DNA of 64,000 nt from Promicromonospora sp. MEB111 (lineage in GTDB: Bacteria > Actinomycetota > Actinomycetes > Actinomycetales > Cellulomonadaceae). The DNA is taken from NCBI RefSeq assembly GCF_030209445.1, contig NZ_JARVSD010000004.1, forward strand, positions 1-64,000, written 5' to 3'. How positions within the stretch are numbered: position 1 is the stretch's first letter; every line of letters starts with the position of its first letter. The position numbers were made by a program, and so were the translations under genes. Below are positions 16,765-26,305 of the stretch, one piece after another. The notes under the pieces are model-generated. The model was not told the origin of the DNA. It worked only from the letters and a program-made list of their open reading frames with translations, and did no database searches.

Positions 16765-18447
16765 GTGCAGCACGCACCCCGTATCGCCGCCGCTATCGCA
16801 GCGGCGGCCCTGTTCACGACAGCCGTCACGGTTCCTCTCGCGGCCGCCGCCCAGGCGGCCACCACGGGTCCCGTTCTCGTGGGCGCCGCCCACACCGCGG
16901 TCCACGCCGGCCCTGTCACGCACCACCTCGCCACGCACCACCTCGCCACGGCCACGAAGGACGGCGAGAAGGTCAAGTACTACGTGGTGCCGGCCAAGCC
17001 GGAGGGTGAGCAGGAGTTCCTGTTCGACATCGCCCAGCGCCTCCTCGGCGACGGCAACCGGTACAAGGAGATCTTCGAGCTCAACAAGGGCCGCACGCAG
17101 CCCGACGGCAACGCCCTGACCGACGAGACCGTCCTGCTGCCGGGCTGGGTGCTGCAGCTGCCCGACGACGCCGAGGGCGAGGGCATCGAGGTCGGCGTGC
17201 TGCCGACCGGGCCCGCGGAGGGCGCCGGAGAGGCGAGCGGCTCGCCCGAGGCGCCGGCCGCGCCGTCGGTCCCCTACTACGTGATCGCGACGACGCCGGA
17301 GGGCGAGCCCGAGTACCTCCACATGATCGCCGAGCGGTTCCTGGGCGACGGCGAGCGGTACACGGAGATCTTCGAGCTGAACAAGGGCCGCACGCAGCCC
17401 GACGGCGGCAAGCTCACCGACGCGGCGGTCGTGACGGTGGGCTGGGTGCTCCAGCTTCCCGAGGACGCGGAGGGCGAGGGGCTGCAGCACGGCCCGCTCC
17501 CGGGCGCGAGCCCGTCTGCGGAGGCGAACGCCCCGACCGAGGCGACCGCGCCGGCCGGCTCGGGCGAGCAGTCCACCGGCGGGTCCGGGCTGGAGCCCGT
17601 CCTGATCGGCGTCGGCCTCGCCGTGGTCGCGGCGGCCCTCGTGCTCGTAGTGGTCTACGCGGTGCGCCGTTCGCGCGCCGGCCGTGAGGCGCCGTTCGAC
17701 GACAGCCTGCTGCGCACCGACACCTCGGCGTCGTGGATGGTGGACCGCGCGCTGCGGGTGCTGCTCGCGTCGTGCGAGCGCGACGGCGTCGAGGTGCCGG
17801 GCATCACCGGCGTCTTCATCGAGGGCGGCGCGATGCGCCTGCGGCTGGCCGGCCCGGTCTCCCCGGCGCCCGAGCCGTGGGTGGCGAACGAGGACGGCCA
17901 GAGCTGGTCGGCCCCGCTGGCGCGGCTGCAGGCGGCGCCTGCCAGCGAGGCCTCGACCGCGCGGTTCTCGCGCCTGGTCACGATCGGCGTGGCCGAGACC
18001 GGCCGGGTGCTGGTCGACTTCGCCCGCGCCCGCGGCGTCATCAGCCTGGACGGGCCCACCCGCGCGCGGCACGAGGTGCTGCGCCGCTGGCTGGGCGAGC
18101 TGACGGGCAACCCCTGGTCGAACGACCCGCGCGTCGTCATGGTCGGCAACGGCCTGCCGCAGCCGGAGCAGGTGGAGCACCTGGCGGCGATCGAGCAGGT
18201 GATCCCGGAGCTCGACGCCACCGGCGGTGGCGTGCTCGTGCTGTCGCAGGCGCCGTCGGTGGCGCAGCAGGACCTGCTGGCCGCCCGGTTCGCCGACCCG
18301 CGCTTCGCCTGGGTGGTCATCGTGCTCGGCGAGTCGACGTCGGCGAAGTGGCGGATCACCGCCGGCGACGACGGCTGGCTGCGCAGCGGCTTCCTGCCCG
18401 ACGTCCGCTACACGGAGCAGACGGCGGTGCGTCGGGCCGGTGAGTGA
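16765..18447 (+). CDS. bitopic membrane protein with two LysM-like domains
   Basis: A 560-residue protein. Signal peptide 1 to about 33 (AAAAQAATT). Two extracytoplasmic repeats of about 75 residues start near 72 and 171 (YYVVPAKPEGEQEF, YYVIATTPEGEPEY; each with LLGDG or FLGDG, ELNKGRTQPDG and PGWVLQLP or VGWVLQLP), which look like LysM domains that would bind peptidoglycan. A single membrane helix lies at about 276-298 (VLIGVGLAVVAAALVLVVVYAV), then a cytoplasmic domain of about 255 residues from DDSLLRTDTSASW. That cytoplasmic domain recurs in the next gene and resembles the part after the membrane helix of actinobacterial LysM/BTAD proteins. Likely a wall-anchored component of the secretion machine; inference from context. 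Confidence 0.7.
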   Translation: MQHAPRIAAAIAAAALFTTAVTVPLAAAAQAATTGPVLVGAAHTAVHAGPVTHHLATHHLATATKDGEKVKYYVVPAKPEGEQEFLFDIAQRLLGDGNRYKEIFELNKGRTQPDGNALTDETVLLPGWVLQLPDDAEGEGIEVGVLPTGPAEGAGEASGSPEAPAAPSVPYYVIATTPEGEPEYLHMIAERFLGDGERYTEIFELNKGRTQPDGGKLTDAAVVTVGWVLQLPEDAEGEGLQHGPLPGASPSAEANAPTEATAPAGSGEQSTGGSGLEPVLIGVGLAVVAAALVLVVVYAVRRSRAGREAPFDDSLLRTDTSASWMVDRALRVLLASCERDGVEVPGITGVFIEGGAMRLRLAGPVSPAPEPWVANEDGQSWSAPLARLQAAPASEASTARFSRLVTIGVAETGRVLVDFARARGVISLDGPTRARHEVLRRWLGELTGNPWSNDPRVVMVGNGLPQPEQVEHLAAIEQVIPELDATGGGVLVLSQAPSVAQQDLLAARFADPRFAWVVIVLGESTSAKWRITAGDDGWLRSGFLPDVRYTEQTAVRRAGE

Positions 18448-20275
18448 ACGACTGACAAGGGTCGCGCGCCTCTGCCTGGCGACGACCCTGGTGACCGCAC
18501 TGCTCGTCGCGCTCGTCGGCACCGTTCTCCCGGGGGTCACCCCGGCGCAGGCGCAGGAGGACCCGGTACTGCTCTCGCAGGGCAAGCCGGCCGTCGCGTC
18601 GTCGCTCGAGAAGCCCGAGTTCCCCGCGCGCCAGGCCGTGGACGGCAACCCGAACACCCGGTGGTCGAGCGCGTTCAGCGACCCGCAGTGGCTCCGGATC
18701 GACCTGGGACGGTCCACGACCATCCACCGGGTCGAGATCGACTGGGAGGTCTCCTACTCCACGGACTACCGGATCGAGCTGTCGAACGACGGCGAGACCT
18801 GGGAGGCGGCCTCGATCCAAGCGGGCGACGGCGGCAACGACGTGCTCAACTTCCTTGGTGAGGGCCGCTACGTGCGGATGTACTCCGGGGCGCGCGTCGG
18901 CACGGCCGGCAACTCCATCTGGGAGATGCGGGTCTACGGCGAGCCGGAGCCCACGCCGACCCCGACGCCGACCCCGAAGAAGCCGACCCCGAAGCCCAGC
19001 GTGACGCAGCAGGCGGAGGTCTCGCCGACCCCCACGCCCACGCCGGTGCCGAGCCGCAGCGGCCCGCCGGGCTCGGTGCTGTACTACGTGGTCAGGGCGA
19101 CGCCCGACGACAACGTGGAGAAGCTCAACGACATCGCCGAGCGGTTCCTGGGCGACCGGGAGCGCTGGCCGGAGATCGCCGCGCTCACCGAGGGGCACCG
19201 GCAGCCCGACGGCGAGTACCTCACCGACCCGAGGACCCTGACGCCCGGCTGGGTGCTCAGGATGCCGAAGGACGCGGTGGGCGAGGGCCTGGAGTTCGGC
19301 CCGCTGCCGGGGTACGAGGGGGCGTCCCCCTCGCCGTCGGCCACGCCCTCGCTCGAGCCGACCCCGACCCCGACGCCGACCAGCGACGTGGCCGGGGCCG
19401 AGGAGGCCGCCGTCTCCGTACCCGTCGTCCCGATCCTGCTGGTCGTCGGCGGTCTGGTGCTCGTCGCGCTCCTGGGGCTGGTGCCGTTCTGGCTGGTGCG
19501 CAGGCGCAAGCGGCACGAGCCGTTCGACGACAGCCTGCTGCGTACCGACACCTCGGCGGCGTGGACGGTCGACCGGGCGCTACGGGTGCTGATGGCGGCC
19601 TGCGAGCGCGACGGCCTGGACGTGCCGGGCACGACCGGGGTGTTCATCGAGGGCAGCTCCCTGCGGCTGCGGCTGACGAACCCGGCCTCCCCGGCCCCGG
19701 CCCCGTGGCAGGTGAGCGAGGACGGGCAGAGCTGGTCCGCGCCGCTGGCGAGGCTGCAGTCCGGGGCGGCGTCGGAGAGCCCGACCACCCGGTTCTCGCG
19801 GCTGGTCAACCTGGGTATGGGGGAGACGGGCCGGGTGCTCGTGGACTTCTCCGTGGCCCGCGGCGTGATCAGCCTGGACGGCCCCACCCGGGTGCGGCAC
19901 GAGGTGCTGCGCCGGTGGCTGGGCGAGCTGACGGGCAACCCGTGGTCGAACGACCCGCGCGTGGTCATGGTGGGCAACGGCCTGCCCCGGCCCGAGCAGG
20001 TGGAGCACCTGGCGGGGATCGAGCAGGTGCTGCCCGAGCTGGAGGTGGGCGACGGCGGCGTGCTGGTCCTGTCGCAGGCGCCTTCCGCGGCGCAGCAGGA
20101 CCTGCTCGCGGCCCGGTTCGCGAGCCCGGAGTTCACCTGGGTGGTGATCGTCCTCGGCCAGTCCCCGTCCGCGAAGTGGCGCTTCACCGCGGGCGACGAC
20201 GGCTGGCTGCGCAGCGGGTTCCTGCCCGACGTGCGCTTCGACGAGCAGACCGCCGTGCGGCGGGGAGGCGAATGA
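18440..20275 (+). CDS. bitopic membrane protein with discoidin and LysM-like domains
   Basis: A 611-residue paralogue of the preceding protein with a different outside. Signal peptide 1 to about 35 (TPAQAQ). An F5/8 type C (discoidin) domain spans about 40-170 (AVDGNPNTRWSSAFSDPQWL, YVRMYSGARVG). A Pro/Thr linker follows, then one LysM-like domain near 214-290 (YYVVRATPDDNVEKL, RFLGDRERWPEI, TPGWVLRMP), a second Pro/Thr linker, a membrane helix at about 327-352, and the cytoplasmic domain starting FDDSLLRTDTSAAW, closely similar to that of its neighbour. Discoidin domains bind carbohydrate or lipid, so it may grip the wall. The GTG start overlaps the previous gene by 8 bases. The next gene follows after 1 base. 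Confidence 0.7.
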   Translation: MSERLTRVARLCLATTLVTALLVALVGTVLPGVTPAQAQEDPVLLSQGKPAVASSLEKPEFPARQAVDGNPNTRWSSAFSDPQWLRIDLGRSTTIHRVEIDWEVSYSTDYRIELSNDGETWEAASIQAGDGGNDVLNFLGEGRYVRMYSGARVGTAGNSIWEMRVYGEPEPTPTPTPTPKKPTPKPSVTQQAEVSPTPTPTPVPSRSGPPGSVLYYVVRATPDDNVEKLNDIAERFLGDRERWPEIAALTEGHRQPDGEYLTDPRTLTPGWVLRMPKDAVGEGLEFGPLPGYEGASPSPSATPSLEPTPTPTPTSDVAGAEEAAVSVPVVPILLVVGGLVLVALLGLVPFWLVRRRKRHEPFDDSLLRTDTSAAWTVDRALRVLMAACERDGLDVPGTTGVFIEGSSLRLRLTNPASPAPAPWQVSEDGQSWSAPLARLQSGAASESPTTRFSRLVNLGMGETGRVLVDFSVARGVISLDGPTRVRHEVLRRWLGELTGNPWSNDPRVVMVGNGLPRPEQVEHLAGIEQVLPELEVGDGGVLVLSQAPSAAQQDLLAARFASPEFTWVVIVLGQSPSAKWRFTAGDDGWLRSGFLPDVRFDEQTAVRRGGE

Positions 20276-20276
20276 C

Positions 20277-23200
20277 ATGCACGCTCTGATCACCGTGCGC
20301 CACGGTGCGCGCGAGACGCTCCTGTCCCTGGACCTGGACGAGCGCACCAAGGCGGCCGACCTGGCCGAGCGGCTGGCCGCCGAGGTGGGCGCGCCCCGGG
20401 GCAGCACCATGTACGTGGACGGCCGGGCCGTCCAGGGCTACGGGGTGCAGGACCGCTCCGTGCACGGCGACGCGGTCGCGGCCGGCCCGGGCGCCGAGCT
20501 GCTCGTCGCCGACTCGGGGATCCGGGACGGCGCCGTCGTCTCGTTCGCCGAGCCGGTGATCGACAGCGCCGGCTCGGGCGGCCCCGTCGACCTGTGCGTC
20601 ACGGGCGGCACGGGCACCGGAGCCGTCGTCCGCCTCGGTGTCGGTGAGTCCGTCCTGCAGGTGGGTCCCGACGGCCGGGTCCGGGTGGACGAGCCGCGCG
20701 AGGGCGGGCTCGCCGCCGTCGCCGTCGTCGTGGGACTGGACGGCGCCGTGCGGGTGCGGCGCGTGCCGGACCCGCGCTCGGTCGGCCGACCGGTCCACCT
20801 GGACCGGTCCGAGGACCCGCTGGGCGAGGAGGACGCGCCGTGGCCCGCGGGCACGCAGCTGCGGATCGGCCCGAGCGTGCTGACGGTCCAGCCGGCCACG
20901 CGGCCCGACGCCGACCTGCGACCCGCCAGCGAGCCGGGGCACCTGGACTACAACCGGCCGCCGCGGCTGCTGCCGCCCATGCCGCCGACGCACTTCCGGT
21001 TGCCCTCCGAGCCCGCGGCGCCCGCCCGCAACCCGCTGCCGTGGCTCGGAATGGCCATGCCCGCGGTGCTGGGCATCGTCATGGCGATCGTGTTCCGGCA
21101 GCCGTACTACCTGATGTTCGCCCTGGCCTCGCCCCTGATGGGCTGGGGCAACTGGTGGATGCAGAAGCGCAACGGCGTGACCACCCACAAGGAGCGGCTC
21201 AAGCAGCACGCCGAGGAGCGGGCGGCGCTGGAGGAGGAGGTGCTGGAGGCGGTGCGGCGCGAGCAGCACCGACGCCGGGTCTCCAGCCCGGGTGCCGCCG
21301 AGCTGCGGCTCATCGCCACCACGCCGACGCGCCGCCTGTGGGAGCGCCGCAGCACGGACGGCGACCACCTCACGGTGCGGCTCGGGCTCGCGGACGCGAC
21401 CAGCCGGGTCGAGGTGGAGGACAGCGCCGAGCCGGAGCACCGCCGCAAGACCCGCGCGACCGTCCGGTCCGTGCCGGTCACGGTGTCGCTCAAGGAGGCC
21501 GGCGTGGTCGGCCTGGCCGGCCCCGGGGACTGGCCGCGCCGCCGCGCGCGGTGGATGGTGGGCCAGCTCGGCGTGCTGCAGAGCCCGCGTGACGTGCAGG
21601 TCTACGTGCTGACCAGCTCCGAGCACGTGCAGGACTGGGCCTGGGCGGCGTGGCTGCCGCACGCTCGCCCGGCGTTCGGCCAGGAGGCCGTCGCCCTCAT
21701 CGGTACGACGACGGACACGCTCGCCGCCCGCGTCGCCGAGGTGAACTCCCTGATCACGCAGCGCCGCGCCGCCATGGAGGGGGCCGGCGGCAAGGTCATG
21801 TCCGGCCCGCAGGTCGTGGTGGTGCTCGACGGCGCCCGCCGCCTGCGCGCCCTGCCCGGCGTCGTGTCCATCCTGCGCGACGGCCCCGGCGTCGGCGTGA
21901 GCGTCGTCTGCCTGGACGGCGACGAGCAGATGCTGCCGGAGGAGTGCACGGTCGTGGCGCTCGCCCGTGTGGACGGCGGCATGACGCTGCGCCGGCAGGA
22001 CGCCGACGACCTGCGCACCATCCTGGTCGACGAGGTGAACGACGACTGGTACGAGCCGGTGGCCCGCGCCGTCGCCGCGGTGCACGACGTGACCGCCAGC
22101 GAGGGCGAGGGCCTGATCCCCGACTCGGCGCGCCTGGTGGAGGTGCTCGACATCGAGGAGGTCGACGCCGAGCAGATGGTGGCCCGGTGGCGGATGATCT
22201 CCAGCGGCGGCAAGGGCAGCACCGCCGCCGTCGTCGGCGTGTCCCTGGACGGGCCGTTCGTGCTCGACATGGTCCGCGACGGGCCGCACGCCCTGGTGGG
22301 CGGCACCACCGGTTCCGGCAAGTCCGAGTTCCTGCAGACCGTCGTCGCCTCGCTGGCCGTGGTGAACACGCCGGAGACCATGAACTTCGTGCTGGTCGAC
22401 TACAAGGGCGGTGCCGCGTTCAGCCAGTGCGAGCAGCTGCCGCACACGGTCGGCATGGTCACGGACCTCGACACGCACCTCGTGGAGCGCGCGCTCGACT
22501 CCCTCCGCGCCGAGCTCACCTTCCGGGAGCACGTGCTGGCCGCCGCGGGCGCGAAGGACCTGGAGGACTACCTCGACGCGCAGAGCCGCGGGTACGTCGG
22601 CCCCACGCTGCCGCGCCTGATGATCGTCATCGACGAGTTCGCCTCGATGGTGCGCGAGCTGCCCGACTTCGTCACCGGGCTCGTCAACATCGCCCAGCGG
22701 GGCCGGTCGCTCGGCATCCACCTCATCCTCGCCACGCAGCGCCCGTCCGGCGTCATCTCCCCGGAGATCCGCGCCAACACGAACCTGCGCATCGCCCTGC
22801 GGATGACGGACAAGAGCGAGTCCAAGGACGTCATCGACGCGAACGAGGCGGCGGAGATCGCCAAGTCGCAGCCCGGCCGCGCGTACGCCCGGCTCGGGCA
22901 CTCGTCGCTGGTCCCGTTCCAGTCCGCGCGCGTGGGCGGACGGCGCCTGTCGCTGTCCGACGTCGGGCAGGTCGAGGCGCCGTTCGTCGCGCGGATCTCC
23001 GTGACCGATCTCGGGGCCCCGGCGCCCGCCCGCCCCCGGGTCAAGCGGAGCGAGGACGTCGAGACCGACCTCGCGGCGCTGGTCGAGACGCTGCGCGAGA
23101 CGGCGCGCGTGGGCGGCTGGGACGAGCCGCGGCGGCCGTGGCTGCCCGCGCTGCCGGACCTGCTGCCGTTCGACGACCTGGTGCAGACCAGCGCGCAGTC

Positions 23201-24707
23201 GCAGTTCGCCTGGGCGCTGGAGGACTCGCCGTCCGACCAGCGGCAGGGTCCCGCCCTGATCGACCTGGACGAGTTCGGGCACCGGTACGTGGTGGGCGCA
23301 CCAGGCAGCGGCCGGTCGACGGTGCTGCGCACCAGCGCGTTCGCCGCGGCCAGCCAGATGGCGGTGGCCGACCTGCACCTGTACGCGATCGACTGCGGCA
23401 ACGGCGCGCTGACGGTGCTCAACGAGCTGCCGCACACGGGCGCCGTCGTGCAGCGCGGGCAGGCGGAGCGGGCCAAGCGCCTGCTCACCCGCCTGCAGGC
23501 CGAGCTCGGCCGGCGCCAGCAGGTGCTCGCCGCCGGCAACTTCGCCAGCGTGACCGAGCAGCGCGAGCTCGCCGAGCCGGGCACCCGCCTGCCGCGCGTG
23601 CTCGTGCTGATCGACCGCTGGGAGAGCTTCATGAGCACCTACGGCGAGGTCGACAGCGGCAAGCTGGTCGAGACCGTCCAGGAGCTCCTGCGCGACGGTG
23701 CGAGCGCGGGCATCCACCTGCTGGTGTCCGGCGACCGCAGCCTGCTCTCCAGCCGGATGAGCGTGCTGACCGACGACGCGCTCGTGCTGCGGCTCACCGA
23801 CCGGTTCGACTACGGGATGGTGGGCATCGACCACAAGAAGCTGCCCGAGGAGATCCAGCCGGGCCGCGCGTTCCGGTCGGGCAGCGGGCTCGAGGTGCAG
23901 GTGGCGATCCTCGGCGACGACCCGTCGGGTCGCGCCCAGACCAGCGCCGCGCGGCTCATGGCCGCCACGATCCGCGAGCGGGAGGACGTCGTGCCCGGCA
24001 CCGGTCCCTTCCGCGTGGACGACCTGCCCTCCACGATCACGGTCGACGCCGCCTACCAGTACGTGGGCCCGGAGGCGGCCCAGCCGATGTGGGCGCTGCT
24101 CGGCGTCGGCGGCGACGACCTGACCGCGTTCGGCATGGATCTCGCCGGGGACGCGCCCGCGTTCCTGGTGGGCGGCCCGTCCAAGTCGGGGCGGTCCACC
24201 ATGCTGGCGGTCATGACGGAGTCGCTGCTGCGCGGCGGCACCCAGGTGGTCGTCCTGGCGCCGCGCCCGAGCATCCTGCGCGACCTCGAGGGCAGGGCGG
24301 GCGTGCGCGCCGTCCTGACCGGCACGGAGATCACCGAGGAGGAGCTGGCGCCGCACCTCGACCCCGACGGCGAGCCCGTGGTGCTCGTCGTGGACGACGG
24401 CGAGCTGGTGGCCGACGTCCCCGCCAAGACCTGGCTGCGCGCGTACCTGCGCACGGCCGCCGACAACCGGCGCGGCCTGATCCTCGGCGGCGACGCCTCC
24501 GAGGTGGCCAGCGGGTTCTCCGGCTGGCAGGTCGACGTCAAGAAGAGCCGGCGCGGTGCGCTGCTCAGCCCACAGGACCGGTTCGACGGCGACCTCGTCG
24601 GGGCGAGCCTGCCGCGCTCGGCGGTCTCGACGCAGGTGACACCGGGCAAGGCGCTGGTGCACCTGGGGTCGGGCGAGCTGATGACGGTGCTGGTGCCGAC
24701 GCTGTAG
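20277..24707 (+). CDS. type VII secretion ATPase, EssC/EccC-like (FtsK/SpoIIIE)
   Basis: A 1476-residue motor ATPase. Residues 1 to about 230 are beta-rich with forkhead-associated-like halves, as in firmicute EssC. Two membrane helices lie near 253-290. Then come three FtsK/SpoIIIE ATPase modules: the first with GGTTGSGKSE near 676 and LMIVIDEF near 781; the second with VGAPGSGRST near 1005; the third with VGGPSKSGRST near 1298. ATPase 1 is the canonical one; the later two have the weaker P-loops usual in EssC/EccC. It would recognise WXG100 substrates and power export. The fused single chain with FHA-like head is closer to EssC (T7SSb) than to the EccCa/EccCb plan of mycobacteria. Last gene of the locus; GGGGAGG precedes the ATG. 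Confidence 0.9.
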   Translation: MHALITVRHGARETLLSLDLDERTKAADLAERLAAEVGAPRGSTMYVDGRAVQGYGVQDRSVHGDAVAAGPGAELLVADSGIRDGAVVSFAEPVIDSAGSGGPVDLCVTGGTGTGAVVRLGVGESVLQVGPDGRVRVDEPREGGLAAVAVVVGLDGAVRVRRVPDPRSVGRPVHLDRSEDPLGEEDAPWPAGTQLRIGPSVLTVQPATRPDADLRPASEPGHLDYNRPPRLLPPMPPTHFRLPSEPAAPARNPLPWLGMAMPAVLGIVMAIVFRQPYYLMFALASPLMGWGNWWMQKRNGVTTHKERLKQHAEERAALEEEVLEAVRREQHRRRVSSPGAAELRLIATTPTRRLWERRSTDGDHLTVRLGLADATSRVEVEDSAEPEHRRKTRATVRSVPVTVSLKEAGVVGLAGPGDWPRRRARWMVGQLGVLQSPRDVQVYVLTSSEHVQDWAWAAWLPHARPAFGQEAVALIGTTTDTLAARVAEVNSLITQRRAAMEGAGGKVMSGPQVVVVLDGARRLRALPGVVSILRDGPGVGVSVVCLDGDEQMLPEECTVVALARVDGGMTLRRQDADDLRTILVDEVNDDWYEPVARAVAAVHDVTASEGEGLIPDSARLVEVLDIEEVDAEQMVARWRMISSGGKGSTAAVVGVSLDGPFVLDMVRDGPHALVGGTTGSGKSEFLQTVVASLAVVNTPETMNFVLVDYKGGAAFSQCEQLPHTVGMVTDLDTHLVERALDSLRAELTFREHVLAAAGAKDLEDYLDAQSRGYVGPTLPRLMIVIDEFASMVRELPDFVTGLVNIAQRGRSLGIHLILATQRPSGVISPEIRANTNLRIALRMTDKSESKDVIDANEAAEIAKSQPGRAYARLGHSSLVPFQSARVGGRRLSLSDVGQVEAPFVARISVTDLGAPAPARPRVKRSEDVETDLAALVETLRETARVGGWDEPRRPWLPALPDLLPFDDLVQTSAQSQFAWALEDSPSDQRQGPALIDLDEFGHRYVVGAPGSGRSTVLRTSAFAAASQMAVADLHLYAIDCGNGALTVLNELPHTGAVVQRGQAERAKRLLTRLQAELGRRQQVLAAGNFASVTEQRELAEPGTRLPRVLVLIDRWESFMSTYGEVDSGKLVETVQELLRDGASAGIHLLVSGDRSLLSSRMSVLTDDALVLRLTDRFDYGMVGIDHKKLPEEIQPGRAFRSGSGLEVQVAILGDDPSGRAQTSAARLMAATIREREDVVPGTGPFRVDDLPSTITVDAAYQYVGPEAAQPMWALLGVGGDDLTAFGMDLAGDAPAFLVGGPSKSGRSTMLAVMTESLLRGGTQVVVLAPRPSILRDLEGRAGVRAVLTGTEITEEELAPHLDPDGEPVVLVVDDGELVADVPAKTWLRAYLRTAADNRRGLILGGDASEVASGFSGWQVDVKKSRRGALLSPQDRFDGDLVGASLPRSAVSTQVTPGKALVHLGSGELMTVLVPTL

Positions 24708-24734
24708 CTGGTGTCGCTGCTGGAGGAGGCTGTC

Positions 24735-24768
24735 GCGAGCCGGGGCCGGACTGCCGGTCCCGGCTCGC
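24735..24768 (+). terminator. terminator of the secretion locus
   Basis: 15-bp stem with one G-U pair (24735-24749 with 24754-24768, loop ACTG), starting 28 bases after the ATPase stop and followed by a T-rich stretch. It lies inside the upstream extension of the next reading frame, which supports the downstream start chosen there. Confidence 0.8.
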
Positions 24769-24854
24769 TGGTCTTGCTGGCCGGGACTGGTTCGCCGGGA
24801 ATGGTTCGCCGGGTGTTCGCGGGCCGTTCATCCCGGTGGTGGAGGGTGCCGCCC

Positions 24855-26096
24855 GTGCGTCGCTCTCCGACTGTCGCGGCAGCCTCCGCGCTGCTCGCGT
24901 TCCTCCTCCTGCCCGCGCTCGCCCCCTCGGCGGGCGCGCACGGCTTCACGTCCACCGTCTACGCCGACGCCTCGACCCCTGAGCCCGGCGTCGTGCGCAC
25001 CGAGCTCGGCCTGGAGTACGACCTGCTCGTCGTCTCCGCCGCCGAGTACCAGGACGACCGCGCCTTCTTCGACGAGGGGATGGCCGTCTGGGAGACCGGC
25101 GAGGAGCCGACGGCGCTCGCCGCCCACGCCGACACCGTGCTCGGCTACGTCACCGACCGCTTCGAGGTGACGGCCGACGGCGTGGCGTGCGCCCCGGCGC
25201 AGGTCGGCGACGTCGAGATCACCGACCGCGAGGGTGTGCCGTACGCCGTGCTGGTGCTCGACCACGACTGCGGGGCTCCGACCGACTCGGGCGAGCCCGT
25301 CGACTACGAGGTGCGCAGCACCCTCTTCGCCGACGACGAGGGCTACGTCACCGGCACCACGACGATCCTCGACTACGAGCTCGACGGCGCCGCCGGCAGC
25401 GCCGCGCTCACGCAGCACACGCCGTCCTTCTCGACGGTCGAACACTGGTACGAGCGCATGGGGCACTTCTTCGTGCTGGGCGCGGAGCACCTGCTGCTCG
25501 GCCCGGACCACCTGCTGTTCCTGCTCGCGCTCATCGTGGGCTCGCGCCGCCTGCGGGACGTGGTGCTCGCCGCGACGTCGTTCACGCTGGCGCACTCGGT
25601 GACGTTCCTGCTGGCCGCGCTGGGCGTGGTCAGCGCGCCGGCGGCCGTCGTCGAGCCGGTCATCGCGCTGTCGATCGCGGTGGTGGCGGCCTGGCACGTG
25701 TGGGGGATGTGGCGGGGACGCGCGGCGGCGCCACACGAGGGCGTGCTGGAGCCGGCTCGGGTCGGGCGGCTCCACCTCGACAGGGCCGGACTGGATCGAG
25801 CCGACTGGTTCCGGCTCGCCGTGGTCTTCGGCTTCGGCCTGGTCCACGGCCTCGGGTTCGCCGGTGCGCTCGGCATCGACGAGCCGTTCTCGTGGACGCT
25901 GCTGTGGTCGCTCCTGGTGTTCAACGTGGGCATCGAGGTGGTGCAGCTCGGCGTCATCGCCGTCGTCTTCCCGCTGCTGACCCTGCTGCGCCGCCGCGCA
26001 CCGCGCACCGCGCTGTGGACGGGCGTCGTGGTCGCGGCCGGGGTGACGCTCGTCGGGCTGTTCTGGTTCGGCCAGCGGCTGCTCGGGCTGGGTTGA
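24855..26096 (+). CDS. HupE/UreJ-like membrane protein
   Basis: A 413-residue protein. Signal peptide 1-32 (APSAGAHG), an extracellular domain of about 170 residues, then a six- to seven-helix membrane part with the HupE/UreJ_2 hallmarks GAEHLLLGPDHLLFLLAL near residue 210, ATSFTLAHSVTF near 240 and FGFGLVHGLGFAGALG near 330. Conserved His and Asp in these helices suggest divalent metal (nickel or cobalt) transport, as inferred for HupE/UreJ; the substrate here is unknown. The GTG at 24855 has GGAGG 9 bases upstream and starts the signal peptide directly. Upstream in-frame starts at 24711 and 24801 would place the secretion-locus terminator inside the gene. No urease or hydrogenase genes are nearby. 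Confidence 0.8.
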   Translation: MRRSPTVAAASALLAFLLLPALAPSAGAHGFTSTVYADASTPEPGVVRTELGLEYDLLVVSAAEYQDDRAFFDEGMAVWETGEEPTALAAHADTVLGYVTDRFEVTADGVACAPAQVGDVEITDREGVPYAVLVLDHDCGAPTDSGEPVDYEVRSTLFADDEGYVTGTTTILDYELDGAAGSAALTQHTPSFSTVEHWYERMGHFFVLGAEHLLLGPDHLLFLLALIVGSRRLRDVVLAATSFTLAHSVTFLLAALGVVSAPAAVVEPVIALSIAVVAAWHVWGMWRGRAAAPHEGVLEPARVGRLHLDRAGLDRADWFRLAVVFGFGLVHGLGFAGALGIDEPFSWTLLWSLLVFNVGIEVVQLGVIAVVFPLLTLLRRRAPRTALWTGVVVAAGVTLVGLFWFGQRLLGLG

Positions 26097-26100
26097 TCTC

Positions 26101-26162
26101 CTGGGCTGACCTGCTGGGCTGACCTGCTGGGCTGACCGGATGGGCTGACCGGCTGGCTGACC
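26101..26162 (+). repeat. 13-bp tandem repeat after stop codon
   Basis: Two exact copies of CTGGGCTGACCTG and three degenerate ones begin 5 bases after the TGA of the HupE gene. Each carries TGA. The rest of the gap to 26305 has no gene; the ribosome site CTGGAGG precedes the next ATG. Confidence 0.8.
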
Positions 26163-26305
26163 AGGGGCTTCGCGTCCAGGGCCGAAAGATCACCCGCCGC
26201 CGCGCCGCATGTTCATCTGCCGCTCACCCCGGCGTCGGCACCGATTCGTCTCCCGGGGCAAGTGTCTGCTCGGCGCCGCTCGGCGCTCCCTTCACTGGAG
26301 GACTC

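Noticed and set aside
20184-24662. A 1492-codon open frame on the minus strand opposite the secretion ATPase, and similar long antisense frames across the window
   Set aside because: GC-rich codon bias leaves the opposite frames free of stops. The translations lack motifs and are Arg/Gly/His/Leu-biased, while the plus-strand proteins show clear domains.
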